Positions 45,598-57,751 of a stretch of DNA of 64,000 nt are shown here, piece after piece; positions within the stretch are counted from its first letter, which is position 1; every line of letters starts with the position of its first letter. The stretch lies in the NCBI GenBank assembly GCA_014843695.1, contig CM026395.1, positions 46,900,671 to 46,964,670 on the forward strand, given 5' to 3'. Source of the DNA: Archivesica marissinica. Taxonomy: Eukaryota > Mollusca > Bivalvia > Venerida > Vesicomyidae. The translations under genes were made by a program, and so were the position numbers. Under the pieces are notes generated by a model. That model did no database searches. It saw only the letters and a program-made list of their open reading frames with translations, and was not told where the DNA came from.

Positions 45598-46210
45598 TGT
45601 TGCACTGGCTAAATCTGAAATTGAAGTGGACCTTGGTGTGACAAACAGTTCAGATTGTAGACCAGCAGAACAGTGTGGAACAGTTGCTAAGAAAGCGCTA
45701 CAGCGGCTTGGACTATTGCGTAGAATCTTCAAACATATTGACATGGAACGTTTTAAAATTGTGTACACAACGTATGTAAGATCATTAATGGAATATGCCG
45801 AGCAATCATGGATTCCTTGTTACTAAGGATATTGACTGTTTGGAAGAGTTCAGAAACATGCTACTCGTCTTGTTCCAGAATTAAGAACCCTTACGTATGA
45901 AGAACGATTAACAGCGGTGCTTAAGAGGGGACTTAATTGAAACATTCAAAATTCACAAAAGGCACAACGTATCAAATAAACTCTGATAACTATTTCAAAA
46001 GATCAAATATCTCAGCATCGAGAGGAAATTCCAGGAAATTATATAAACCAACTCTCCACAAAGGACTATTGTTACGTGTAAACTATGTCAGCATTAGAAT
46101 TGTGAATTCCTGCAATGACCTGCCAGAGTGGGTAGGTTCTGCAAACTCGGTCGACATATTCAAATCCAGATTAGACCTCCACTGGAATGTAACAAACAAA
46201 TATGGGACAC
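45598..46210 (+). pseudogene. LINE reverse-transcriptase C-terminal fragment, broken
   Basis: Frames at 45626-45826 and 45937-46200 encode pieces typical of the end of ORF2 of CR1/Jockey-type non-LTR retrotransposons: AEQCGTVAKKALQRLGLLRR, YTTYVRSLMEYAEQSWIP, and after frame breaks NSCNDLPEWVGSANSVDIFK. The second motif follows the Y-x-x-x-V-R-P-x-L-E-Y form and the third the N-x-L-P-x-x-V form. The fragment is 5'-truncated with frameshifts near 45825 and 45930, so it is dead. It lies inside a gene B intron, opposite strand. Confidence 0.75.
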
Positions 46211-46640
46211 AAGAGGCTCAGTCTAAAAGTTTTCATAAAAATTGTAAATTAAATGTGTACATCTATATGCAAACGTATAGTAAACTGAACAATACACAAG
46301 TAACTTCCGTTTTTGTTGACATATCGTGCGTGTAGGTATAATGCGCACATGAATCGCGTGCATGTATTGTGCATTGCATGTGCATTGTCCTACCATATAC
46401 GGACGACGAGGTGAAACATAGGCTCGATCGTATGTGGACATGCCTGTCACAGGGCCTGTCCCATGGTTCTGATTAAACGGCATATCTGCATTCTGCTTAA
46501 TAACAAAGCATGTGTTCATTTAAATACTGCGTACAATAGTCTCAAAACTTTCGACATCTGATACAAGTGATATAATAAAATGGTGTGTGTATGAAAGACT
46601 GGTGGTGATCGACATCTGCCATTTCTTCACTACAATTTCA
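46211..46640. other. Spacer after the LINE fragment
   Basis: No gene or repeat supported. Confidence 0.4.
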
Positions 46641-46644
46641 CAAT

Positions 46645-46815
46645 GTCATGAAGATGAAATCACGAATCAGTCATGAAATTGAAATGGTGAATTCATGAAG
46701 CTGACCTCGTGATGTTGAAATGGTGAATTCATGAAGCTGACCTCGTGATGTTGAAATCGTGAATTCATGAAGCTGACCTCGTGATGTTGAAATCGTGAAT
46801 TCATGAAGTCGAAAT
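46645..46815. repeat. Minisatellite, 36-bp unit, about 4.5 copies
   Basis: The unit contains 'gaattcatgaagctgacctc' and 'gtgatgttgaaatggt'. Confidence 0.92.
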
Positions 46816-46989
46816 GGTGATGAATTATTGTAGAAGAAATAATGAAATGATGAAATATCGATGTCACAACCGCTCATGTGTATGATTGTGTTTTATTAAT
46901 ATACACCTATGTGTTTATTGTGTCATCATTATTATTTGAGTGATTTATCTATTACCCTTTTATTCCCACCTTTGTAATGTTTCTAGTCT

Positions 46990-47430
46990 TGTGTTTCATT
47001 ATAACCATGGCGACGTTCATGGAAAGTTCGTCTGCTATAAACATGGCGACGTTCATGGAAAGTTCGTCTGCTATAAACATGGCGACGTTCATGGAAGGTT
47101 CGTCTGCTATAAACATGGCGACGTTCATGGAAAGTTCGTCTGCTATAAACATGGCGACGTTCATGGAAAGTTCATCTGCTATAAACATGGCGACGTTCAT
47201 GGAAAGTTCGTCTGCTATAAACATGGCGTCATGGAAAGTTCGTCTGCTATAAACATGGCGACTTTCATGGAAAGTTTGTCTGCTATAAACATGGCGATGT
47301 TCATGGAAAGTTCGTCTGCTATAAACATGGCGACGTTCATGGAAAGTTTGTCTGCTATAAACATGGCGACGTTCATGGAAAGTTCGTCTGCTATAAACAT
47401 AGCGACGTTCATGGAAAGTTCGTCTGCTTC
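46990..47430. repeat. Minisatellite, 36-bp unit, 12 copies
   Basis: The unit contains 'aacatggcgacgttcatgga' and 'aagttcgtctgctat'. One unit (47221) lacks several bases and shifts the frame. A plus-strand open frame repeats a 12-residue motif (INMATFMESSSA), but the frame break and lack of context argue against coding. Confidence 0.95.
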
Positions 47431-47576
47431 CCTTTCAAGTATCAATGAGTCTTCGTCACGTTTTAAAATAGTCACTTTTCTCTGTCGTGATACGAACGCC
47501 AAGTGAGGATTTGTAGGTGTGACCAGGCCATTACATACAGTCTGAGTGTGCATATTAATGACTTAAAGACCCAGTA

Positions 47577-47811
47577 TGGGTTCGATCCCCCGTCTGACCA
47601 TAATTAAATTAACAGTATTTAAGATGGGCTTTAAACCGAGGTATCGTGTCGGTGCTTTACACCATGTACGTAAAAGAACCAGTGGAGACTCTGGACTGGG
47701 TCTCTGTATCATTACACTATCCTCCACAAATCTACAATGGCTAATCTCTTCAGGAGGCGTCGCTCATATGGGACACCGGTAGCGACGATAAATAAACGTA
47801 AAACACATACT
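47577..47811 (+). mobile_element. SINE-3, head-truncated, forward
   Basis: Begins inside the box-B-like region ('ggttcgatcccccgtctg') and runs to the tail 'gataaataaacgtaaaac'. Confidence 0.88.
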
Positions 47812-48100
47812 TAGAATGCGCTGCACACATAAATCTTCTGAGTTTTGAGTTTATTAATAGAGATTACTAATTTTTTATTTCCCATTTTCAACGATAATTT
47901 CTGCAACATGCTATAAATAAAATATACAATAACTTCAGAAAATGAACTGTTGTTTTACAAATATATTATGGATATTTAACTGCAAAATTACCAAGATTCC
48001 AGCACTAGATTAAACATACATATATAGTGTTATGTTTTCATTTGAAGAGGCACGCAGGTAGAGTCCTTAAAAATAAATTGAAAATGAAAATACAACATAC

Positions 48101-48175
48101 AAAATAATACTCGTCTGGCTTCGGTGGCGGTTTATCCTCTAAATATTTGGAATCGTGAAAAAATCGATTGACATC
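48101..48175 (-). CDS. Gene B candidate exon abutting the 38-bp array
   Basis: 75 nt read DVNRFFHDSKYLEDKPPP then KPDEYYF between TTACATTACAG|GATGTC and TATTTT|GTATGT, phase 0 on both sides, matching the phase of the next exon (44639). The acceptor is supplied by the last unit of the array. FFHDSKY resembles the FFHNS segment in the 41679 exon and FHD with KP in the end of gene A exon 1. A partial copy of its first 24 bases is found at the other end of the array (about 54074-54097). It may instead be the remnant of a longer exon cut by the array. Confidence 0.45.
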
Positions 48176-51100
48176 CTGTAATGTAAGGATCGACATGTAA
48201 AGTAGTATACATTCTGTAATGTAAGGATCGACATGTAAAGTAGTATACATTCTGTAATGTAAGGATCGACATGTAAAGTATTTGACATCCTGTAATGTAA
48301 GGATCGACAGGTAAAGTATTTGACATCCTGTAATGTAAGGATCGACAGGTAAAGTATTTGACATTCTGTAATGTAAGGATCGACATGTAAAGTAGTATAC
48401 ATTCTGTAATGTAAGGATCGACAGGTAAAGTATTTGACATCCTGTAATGTAAGGATCGACAGGTAAAGTATTTGACATCCTGTAATGTAAGGATCGACAG
48501 GTAAAGTATTTGACATCCTGTAATGTAACGATCGACAGGTAAAGTATTTGACATCCTGTAATGTAAGGATCGACAGGTAAAGTATTTGACATCCTGTAAT
48601 GTAAGGATCGACAGGTAAAGTATTTGACATCCTGTAATGTAAGGATCGACAGGTAAAGTATTTGACATCCTGTAATGTAAGGATCGACAGGTAAAGTATT
48701 TGACATCCTGTAATGTAAGGATCGACAGGTAAAGTATTTGACATCCTGTAATGTAAGGATCGACAGGTAAAGTATTTGACATCCTGTAATGTAACGATCG
48801 ACAGGTAAAGTATTTGACATCCTGTAATGTAAGGATCGACAGGTAAAGTATTTGACATCCTGTAATGTAAGGATCGACAGGTAAAGTATTTGACATCCTG
48901 TAATGTAAGGATCGACAGGTAAAGTATTTGACATCCTGTAATGTAAGGATCGACAGGTAAAGTATTTGACATCCTGTAATGTAAGGATCGACAGGTAAAG
49001 TATTTGACATCCTGTAATGTAACGATCGACAGGTAAAGTATTTGACATCCTGTAATGTAAGGATCGACAGGTAAAGTATTTGACATCCTGTAATGTAACG
49101 ATCGACAGGTAAAGTATTTGACATCCTGTAATGTAAGGATCGACAGGTAAAGTATTTGACATCCTGTAATGTAAGGATCGACAGGTAAAGTATTTGACAT
49201 CCTGTAATGTAAGGATCGACAGGTAAAGTATTTGACATCCTGTAATGTAAGGATCGACAGGTAAAGTATTTGACATCCTGTAATGTAACGATCGACAGGT
49301 AAAGTATTTGACATCCTGTAATGTAAGGATCGACAGGTAAAGTATTTGACATCCTGTAATGTAAGGATCGACAGGTAAAGTATTTGACATCCTGTAATGT
49401 AAGGATCGACAGGTAAAGTATTTGACATCCTGTAATGTAACGATCGACAGGTAAAGTATTTGACATCCTGTAATGTAACGATCGACAGGTAAAGTATTTG
49501 ACATCCTGTAATGTAACGATCGACAGGTAAAGTATTTGACATCCTGTAATGTAAGGATCGACAGGTAAAGTATTTGACATCCTGTAATGTAAGGATCGAC
49601 AGGTAAAGTATTTGACATCCTGTAATGTAAGGATCGACAGGTAAAGTATTTGACATCCTGTAATGTAAGGATCGACAGGTAAAGTATTTGACATCCTGTA
49701 ATGTAAGGATCGACAGGTAAAGTATTTGACATCCTGTAATGTAAGGATCGACAGGTAAAGTATTTGACATCCTGTAATGTAACGATCGACAGGTAAAGTA
49801 TTTGACATCCTGTAATGTAACGATCGACAGGTAAAGTATTTGACATCCTGTAATGTAAGGATCGACAGGTAAAGTATTTGACATCCTGTAATGTAACGAT
49901 CGACAGGTAAAGTATTTGACATCCTGTAATGTAAGGATAGACAGGTAAAGTATTTGACATCCTGTAATGTAAGGATAGACATGTAAAGTATTTGACATCC
50001 TGTAATGTAAGGATAGACATGTAAAGTATTTGACATCCTGTAATGTAAGGATAGACATGTAATATTTGACATCCTGTAATGTAAGGATAGACATGTAAAG
50101 TATTTGACATCCTGTAATGTAAGGATAGACATGTAAAGTATTTGACATCCTGTAATGTAAGGATCGACAGGTACAGTATTTGACATCCTGTAATGTAAGG
50201 ATAGACAGGTAAAGTATTTGACATCCTGTAATGTAAGGATCGACAGGTAAAGTATTTGACATCCTGTAATGTAACGATCGACAGGTAAAGTATTTGACAT
50301 CCTGTAATGTAAGGATCGACAGGTAAAGTATTTGACATCCTGTAATGTAAGGATCGACAGGTAAAGTATTTGACATCCTGTAATGTAACGATCGACAGGT
50401 AAAGTATTTGACATCCTGTAATGTAAGGATCGACAGGTAAAGTATTTGACATCCTGTAATGTAAGGATCGACAGGTAAAGTATTTGACATCCTGTAATGT
50501 AAGGATCGACAGGTAAAGTATTTGACATCCTGTAATGTAACGATCGACAGGTAAAGTATTTGACATCCTGTAATGTAAGGATCGACAGGTAAAGTATTTG
50601 ACATCCTGTAATGTAAGGATCGACAGGTAAAGTATTTGACATCCTGTAATGTAAGGATCGACAGGTAAAGTATTTGACATCCTGTAATGTAAGGATCGAC
50701 AGGTAAAGTATTTGACATCCTGTAATGTAAGGATCGACAGGTAAAGTATTTGACATCCTGTAATGTAAGGATCGACAGGTAAAGTATTTGACATCCTGTA
50801 ATGTAAGGATCGACAGGTAAAGTATTTGACATCCTGTAATGTAAGGATCGACAGGTAAAGTATTTGACATCCTGTAATGTAAGGATCGACAGGTAAAGTA
50901 TTTGACATCCTGTAATGTAAGGATCGACAGGTAAAGTATTTGACATCCTGTAATGTAAGGATCGACAGGTAAAGTATTTGACATCCTGTAATGTAACGAT
51001 CGACAGGTAAAGTATTTGACATCCTGTAATGTAAGGATCGACAGGTAAAGTATTTGACATCCTGTAATGTAAGGATCGACAGGTAAAGTATTTGACATCC

Positions 51101-54073
51101 TGTAATGTAAGGATCGACAGGTAAAGTATTTGACATCCTGTAATGTAAGGATCGACAGGTAAAGTATTTGACATCCTGTAATGTAAGGATCGACAGGTAA
51201 AGTATTGACATCCTGTAATGTAAGATGGTAAAGTATTTGACATCCTGTAATGTAAGGATCGACAGGTAAAGTATTTGACATCCTGTAATGTAAGGATCGA
51301 CAGGTAAAGTATTTGACATCCTGTAATGTAAGGATCGACAGGTAAAGTATTTGACATCCTGTAATGTAAGGATCGACAGGTAAAGTATTTGACATCCTGT
51401 AATGTAAGGATCGACAGGTAAAGTATTTGACATCCTGTAATGTAACGATCGACAGGTAAAGTATTTGACATCCTGTAATGTAAGGATCGACAGGTAAAGT
51501 ATTTGACATCCTGTAATGTAAGGATCGACAGGTAAAGTATTTGACATCCTGTAATGTAAGGATCGACAGGTAAAGTATTTGACATCCTGTAATGTAACGA
51601 TCGACAGGTAAAGTATTTGACATCCTGTAATGTAAGGATCGACAGGTAAAGTATTTGACATCCTGTAATGTAAGGATCGACAGGTAAAGTATTTGACATC
51701 CTGTAATGTAACGATCGACAGGTAAAGTATTTGACATCCTGTAATGTAAGGATCGACAGGTAAAGTATTTGACATCCTGTAATGTAACGATCGACAGGTA
51801 AAGTATTTGACATCCTGTAATGTAACGATCGACAGGTAAAGTATTTGACATCCTGTAATGTAACGATCGACAGGTAAAGTATTTGACATCCTGTAATGTA
51901 ACGATCGACAGGTAAAGTATTTGACATCCTGTAATGTAACGATCGACAGGTAAAGTATTTGACATCCTGTAATGTAACGATCGACAGGTAAAGTATTTGA
52001 CATCCTGTAATGTAAGGATAGACAGGTAAAGTATTTGACATCCTGTAATGTAAGGATAGACATGTAAAGTATTTGACATCCTGTAATGTAAGGATAGACA
52101 TGTAATATTTGACATCCTGTAATGTAAGGATAGACATGTAAAGTATTTGACATCCTGTAATGTAAGGATAGACATGTAAAGTATTTGACATCCTGTAATG
52201 TAAGGATCGACAGGTAAAGTATTTGACATCCTGTAATGTAAGGATCGACAGGTAAAGTATTTGACATCCTGTAATGTAACGATCGACAGGTAAAGTATTT
52301 GACATCCTGTAATGTAACGATCGACAGGTAAAGTATTTGACATCCTGTAATGTAACGATCGACAGGTAAAGTATTTGACATCCTGTAATGTAACGATCGA
52401 CAGGTAAAGTATTTGACATCCTGTAATGTAACGATCGACAGGTAAAGTATTTGACATCCTGTAATGTAACGATCGACAGGTAAAGTATTTGACATCCTGT
52501 AATGTAACGATCGACAGGTAAAGTAGTATACATCCTGTAATGTAACGATCGACAGGTAAAGTATTTGACATCCTGTAATGTAAGGATCGACAGGTAAAGT
52601 AGTATACATCCTGTAATGTAAGGATCGACAGGTAAAGTATTTGACATCCTGTAATGTAAGGATCGACAGGTAAAGTATTTGACATCCTGTAATGTAACGA
52701 TCGACAGGTAAAGTATTTGACATCCTGTAATGTAAGGATCGACAGGTAAAGTATTTGACATCCTGTAATGTAACGATAGACAGGTAAAGTATTTGACATC
52801 CTGTAATGTAAGGATAGACAGGTAAAGTATTTGACATCCTGTAATGTAACGATCGACAGGTAAAGTATTTGACATCCTGTAATGTAAGGATAGACAGGTA
52901 AAGTAGTATACATCCTGTAATGTAAGGATAGACAGGTAAAGTATTATACATCCTGTAATGTAAGGATAGACAGGTAAAGTAGTATACATCCTGTAATGTA
53001 AGGATCGACATGTAAAGTATTTGACATCCTGTAATGTAACGATCGACAGGTAAAGTATTTGACATCCTGTAATGTAAGGATAGACAGGTAAAGTATTTGA
53101 CATCCTGTAATGTAACGATCGACAGGTACAGTATTTGACATCCTGTAATGTAACGATCGACAGGTAAAGTAGTATACATCCTGTAATGTAACGATCGACA
53201 GGTAAAGTATTTGACATCCTGTAATGTAACGATCGACAGGTAAAGTATTTGACATCCTGTAATGTAAGGATCGACAGGTAAAGTATTTGACATCCTGTAA
53301 TGTAACGATCGACAGGTAAAGTATTTGACATCCTGTAATGTAAGGATAGACAGGTAAAGTATTTGACATCCTGTAATGTAACGATCGACAGGTAAAGTAT
53401 TTGACATCCTGTAATGTAACGATCGACAGGTAAAGTATTTGACATCCTGTAATGTAACGATCGACATGTAAAGTATTTGACATCCTGTAATGTAACGATA
53501 GACAGGTAAAGTATTTGACATCCTGTAATGTAAGGATCGACAGGTAAAGTATTTGACATCCTGTAATGTAAGGATCGACAGGTAAAGTATTTGACATCCT
53601 GTAATGTAACGATCGACAGGTAAAGTAGTATACATCCTGTAATGTAAGGATCGACATGTAAAGTATTTGACATCCTGTAATGTAACGATCGACAGGTAAA
53701 GTATTTGACATCCTGTAATGTAAGGATCGACAGGTAAAGTATTTGACATCCTGTAATGTAAGGATAGACATGTAAAGTATTTGACATCCTGTAATGTAAG
53801 GATAGACATGTAAAGTATTTGACATCCTGTAATGTAAGGATAGACATGTAAAGTATTTGACATCCTGTAATGTAAGGATAGACATGTAAAGTATTTGACA
53901 TCCTGTAATGTAAGGATAGACATGTAAAGTATTTGACATCCTGTAATGTAAGGATCGACAGGTAAAGTATTTGACATCCTGTAATGTAAGGATCGACAGG
54001 TAAAGTATTTGACATCCTGTAATGTAACGATCGACAGGTAAAGTATTTGACATCCTGTAATGTAACGATCGAC
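48169..54073. repeat. Minisatellite, 38-bp unit, about 155 copies (5.9 kb)
   Basis: The unit contains 'catcctgtaatgtaaggatc' and 'gacaggtaaagtatttga'. Variants are aagg/aacg, gatc/gata, caggt/catgt and atttga/gtatac. One 36-bp unit (catgtaatatttga) occurs at about 50053 and 52100, about 2,045 bp apart. No minus-strand frame has a stop, giving ORFs of up to 1,979 codons that are not coding. Plus strand units carry CAG|GTAAAGT, a donor-like site; minus strand units carry TTACATTACAG|G, an acceptor-like site. Confidence 0.98.
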
Positions 54074-54574
54074 ATATTTGGAATCGTAAATAAATCGTGT
54101 TAACGAAAGGAGCGTTTACTTTCAATTAATGGAAAACAACGACGTTTCTAATGTACCATGCGGTATTATTGACAGCGGTATAGAAACGCGTGCAATTTGT
54201 GACGTCATCAAACGTTATCCAATCAGCAGTGTCTCAGACGGAACTGAGTTTATCGGGCTGTACGCGCAGTAGACTGAAAGGGCTCAACATGGCGAGCTTA
54301 ATAATAATGTAAATATTAGAATACAATGTTTTATATATTCCTTACGCACCCTGGGTGGGAACATTGACTGGTACGGCGTTGTATATTCAAATGTCTTAGG
54401 TTTATCCTGAAACAATACTAACACAATTAATCACACGGATATCAACTTTATCCTCATAAACCACAGGTACTTGAAATTCCAACAGTAAAATAAAACCAGA
54501 ACAAATATTCTTTACATTACCCCACCCACCTGCTAAAAGATCTAAAACCAGTATATTTTTTTAATACTTTATAT
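54074..54574. other. Region right of the large array
   Basis: Begins with a copy of the left flank (atatttggaatcgt, aaatcg). At about 54200 'gtgacgtcatcaaacg' and 'ccaatcagca' (CRE and CCAAT-type words) lie close together and could be a promoter, but no start exon was found. Otherwise nothing recognised. Confidence 0.4.
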
Positions 54575-54735
54575 TTATTTTACAACGATTGCGAAGCAAG
54601 TTTTAACAACTTATATTAATCACTCTCGTTGGCGCGGATGAAAGCGTATATGTGGTCATTCATGTGAGAGGAAACCGGAGTACCCGGAGAAAACCCACCT
54701 GTCCGATCTGGCGACCATCGTACCATCACCAGTAT
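54575..54735 (-). mobile_element. SINE-2, head-truncated, reverse
   Basis: Reversed tail 'gttttaacaacttatatt', block 'ggagaaaacccacctgtccg' and 'atctggcgaccatcgtacc'. Confidence 0.87.
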
Positions 54736-54989
54736 TTAAATTTTTTATATCAAGACCTCCAGTACTGAGATATAAAACGATTGTTTTTAGATATTTAGTC
54801 GAAATATTTTAAAGAATGATGAAACTACACATACCTGTGGGAATATATAGGTTATCCAGTTAAACAATAATTTAGTAATTATTAAAGAATTGTTTTTATA
54901 AGACACTCGTTACAAGTATCCCCAACAACGCTCGCCCATACCGGCGGCGAGGGTAAATAAGAATACCATGTAATGCACAGTTTTTCCAG

Positions 54990-55186
54990 GGATCGCATGT
55001 TAGATTCCCCGTCTCACCTTAATTACATTAACACTCTTCCAGATGGGACAATAAACCGAGTAATCATGTGTCGTTGCAATTCGGTACAATACAGTAACAT
55101 CGGGCATGTATATGGACCAGGGATGTTTCAAGAATTGTGGGCGTCTTCTGTATCTTGCACTATCCTCCAAAAATAGTATGACTATG
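54990..55186 (+). mobile_element. SINE-3, old diverged copy
   Basis: 'gggatcgcatgttagattcc', 'cttccagatgggacaataaa' and 'gcactatcctccaaaa' keep the order of SINE-3; the tail is missing. Confidence 0.65.
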
Positions 55187-55227
55187 AACCAGTGGGCGAC
55201 GACATATCAACGTGTGAAAACCAAACA

Positions 55228-55446
55228 GTGGTTAAGTTCGCTGACTTGCATACCACTGTAACCTATCATCACTGATGATCACGGGTTCTAGCCCCGCATA
55301 GACCCTTGTCTCTTTATATGAACTTGTTGGCAGTTTATTGCAGCAAGTACTGGTTAACCGCTGGAACCTGCCCAGGAAAGCTGTTGTTGGGTAAACTGCT
55401 CGTTGCTCAAATGTGCAACCGGTAGCGACGATAAATAAACTTAAAT
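55228..55446 (+). mobile_element. SINE-5, second copy
   Basis: 'gttcgctgacttgcatacca' and 'cgggttctagccccgc' (box-B-like), then 'gctggaacctgcccaggaaa' and the tail 'accggtagcgacgataaata'. Confidence 0.75.
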
Positions 55447-56143
55447 TAAAAAACGAACAACCTATAGTGGGTTCGTGACGGGATGGTGCTTGTAGCGACC
55501 AATTCAAGTATCTCACGTTCATATTCAGTTCCATACACAATTATGAGCATCTATTTTACTTATTATATATTAATTTACAGATTTTTAAAAATATTCAGCA
55601 ATATTAGGTTTGCTTATTGACGCCTGTTGTCACCTTCATCAGTTGATCTTCTTCTACCTGTCGCTTCCGGTGCCATTCGTCTTCCTATCGTGTTATAAGC
55701 ACAACATGATAATCACAAATGTGCGAGCATGTCCTATTGGGACCAATATTGGTCGATATGTCTTAGTTATGAGAGTTTCATGAAACCGGTCCGAGATTAT
55801 TCGCAAAGTAATAAACGACCTTTCTAAATAAAACGGACCGTTTTAAAGTAAAAGTTATTCGTAATTGTAATACATAATTCGTAAACGTAATATGGAATTC
55901 GCAAACGTAATACGGAATTTGTAAACGAAATACATACTGTAATGTTACTTTATAGCATAAGGAAGGGACATGTTAATAAATTGTTTGGCATGGCCATCAC
56001 GAATATAGTTTGCTAAATAAAGCAATGTACTTTCAGTGGACGCCGAAAACCCAAATGAACTCGTGCGCATGCGTGTCGTGAAAAGGATGTTGAAAAAATA
56101 TGTTCCAAGAAAAACGTCTATGAGAAAGAGTAGCAACACTCAC
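55447..56143. other. Spacer, nothing recognised
   Basis: Short 17-20 bp repeats of 'cgtaatacggaattcgtaaa' type occur at about 55860-55935. No exon is supported. Confidence 0.4.
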
Positions 56144-56228
56144 TGGCAAACAGACTGCTGAACCAATTATCCAGAGCGTGATACATGACCAAAACGTGCC
56201 AACTAAACAATGTGCCAATATTGCTAGT
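56144..56228 (-). CDS. Weak candidate exon, hydrophobic
   Basis: 85 nt lie between attatttcacag|ACTAGC and TTTGCCA|GTGAGTG. One frame reads LAILAHCLVGTFWSCITL then WIIGSAVCLP, which resembles a transmembrane helix; another reads LFSWHVLVMYHALDNWF. Neither has a paralogue in the window. Confidence 0.22.
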
Positions 56229-57037
56229 CTGTGAAATAATATCAAAACAAACCCACATTATACCCGTACATTCAAGACATTTATAAGAGGAAATAGGAAA
56301 TATACCAATTTAACCATGCTTATAACACTGTACTGGAATACTTCTCACTAAGGCCCTCACTAACACTATCTACTCAATTGGCAAAGTAGGCATGCATGTG
56401 CCCCCCCCCCCCCCAATGCAATAGGACTGCGCTGAGCCGATTGACCCGAATCTTTTTTATAACAATTCCGTAGAAAAGAGCCGAACAACAAGTAGATATA
56501 AGTATTCTTGTAATTTTAAATATGTTCACTTTGTAACTGGTTGATCCAGATCATTGCTTTCTTTAGGAAGAAGAACAATTGTTATTCAGATAAAGGGAAA
56601 GTTTCTCTGTGACGTCACTCACTGACGCATCATTGACGTACAATATTGTACATGGAATGTAAAACGCTAGTTCACGGACAGTATTATGTTGATTTAGAAT
56701 ATTATGTTATTCCTGTGTACGTCCTTGAACTGAACATGTATATATGCATTGCTTACTTTGCCTATTGGGTAATCCGCCATTGCATGTATTGAAGTCAACG
56801 ATTGAAGTGTAGTGCATGTCTGGGGTCCAGGGTGTTCACCGGGTGAATATGCATAAAACGGAGCAGTTTATGTAAGCACACATAATCTCGTCTTAATCAC
56901 TCGGCGTAAACACAATCAGTACAATCAAGAACACCAGAAGACCCACACATACACACACACGCGGGGCGCACCCCACTCACCCAGCTGTCTAAAGTTTAGA
57001 CGGCAATACAATGAAGCAAACGTGCAAATAGGCATAT
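56229..57037. other. Spacer, nothing recognised
   Basis: A C-run lies at 56401-56414. No supported gene. Confidence 0.4.
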
Positions 57038-57172
57038 TCAAAACAAAACAATAAACGCTGCAGTGAGTAGATATTGAATATAACTGGTGATGTCTCGTGT
57101 TTTACGAGACTGCGAGACCTGTCGGCGCTGTATCTCCTGCATATGGTTATAATCGTCTGCATACTGCGTTTG
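57038..57172 (-). CDS. Candidate exon with charged helix and hydrophobic end
   Basis: After the acceptor ttttctctctatag, 44 codons and a TGA: QTQYADDYNHMQEIQRRQ, SRKTRDITSYIQYLL, TAAFIVLF. The first part is similar in style to EYDEIQRQRRAEF in gene A exon 1. It could be a terminal exon with a short hydrophobic tail, or an internal exon using CTC|GTAAAA or CAG|GTCTCG as donor (the latter would leave phase 0, as gene B needs). No polyadenylation signal is close. Confidence 0.3.
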   Translation of the reverse strand, partial: QTQYADDYNHMQEIQRRQVSQSRKTRDITSYIQYLLTAAFIVLF

Positions 57173-57249
57173 CTATAGAGAGAAAACAACACACATGTAT
57201 TAAGGTATCACATAATACGTTTCGTATTTTGGACCCTCTGTCGATTTAA

Positions 57250-57452
57250 CTCTTTCACCGCCAATGTCGCATAAAAGCGACTTTGTAACAGAACAGACCA
57301 TGCTGTCTGATCAGGCTATATGCTGATTGCTCTTCAGACAGTGGAGCTGAAGCACCTGTCCGAATAGCAAACAACATAGATCCTGATCAGACGCGGCTGA
57401 TCTGGATCTATGTTGTTTGCACATCCTCTGAATTTATTCGGCGCTGAAAGAG
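57250..57452. mobile_element. 203-bp TTAA-flanked MITE
   Basis: Termini CTCTTTCACCGCC and (reverse) CTCTTTCAGCGCC differ at one base and are flanked by TTAA (57246-57249, 57453-57456). An inner 24-bp inverted repeat (GCAAACAACATAGATCC) brackets 'acgcgg'. piggyBac-like by target site. Confidence 0.8.
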
Positions 57453-57456
57453 TTAA

Positions 57457-57751
57457 TAACATTTTACAGTATGTTTGTTTCACATGCAATTTAATTCTTA
57501 CACTTAATAATGGCACTGCCTTTATTGTACACATTACTTGGTAGATGCATAGAAAATGTGCAACAAATGCGAATATTTGGCTTGCGATAACTTTACTACA
57601 TTTCACTAGGGATTGCAAATGGCTGGCTGTGTATTTCTGTGAGTAGTATTTTGGTTTAAGCATATTTTATTTATCAAGATAAACATGACATATAACATCT
57701 GTACATATAACATCCATACAATACAACTATCACGACAAGTGGATTGAATTG
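57457..57751. other. Spacer, nothing recognised
   Basis: AT-rich; no exon supported. Confidence 0.4.

Noticed and set aside
46940..47506. 188-codon ORF containing INMATFMESSSA repeats
   Set aside because: 36-bp array with a frame-shifting deletion at 47221; no evidence of a gene around it.
48038..54125. Minus-strand ORFs of 1,979, 1,978, 1,593 and 393 codons
   Set aside because: All follow the 38-bp array in all three frames. The unit simply has no stops, and three overlapping frames cannot all be under coding constraint.
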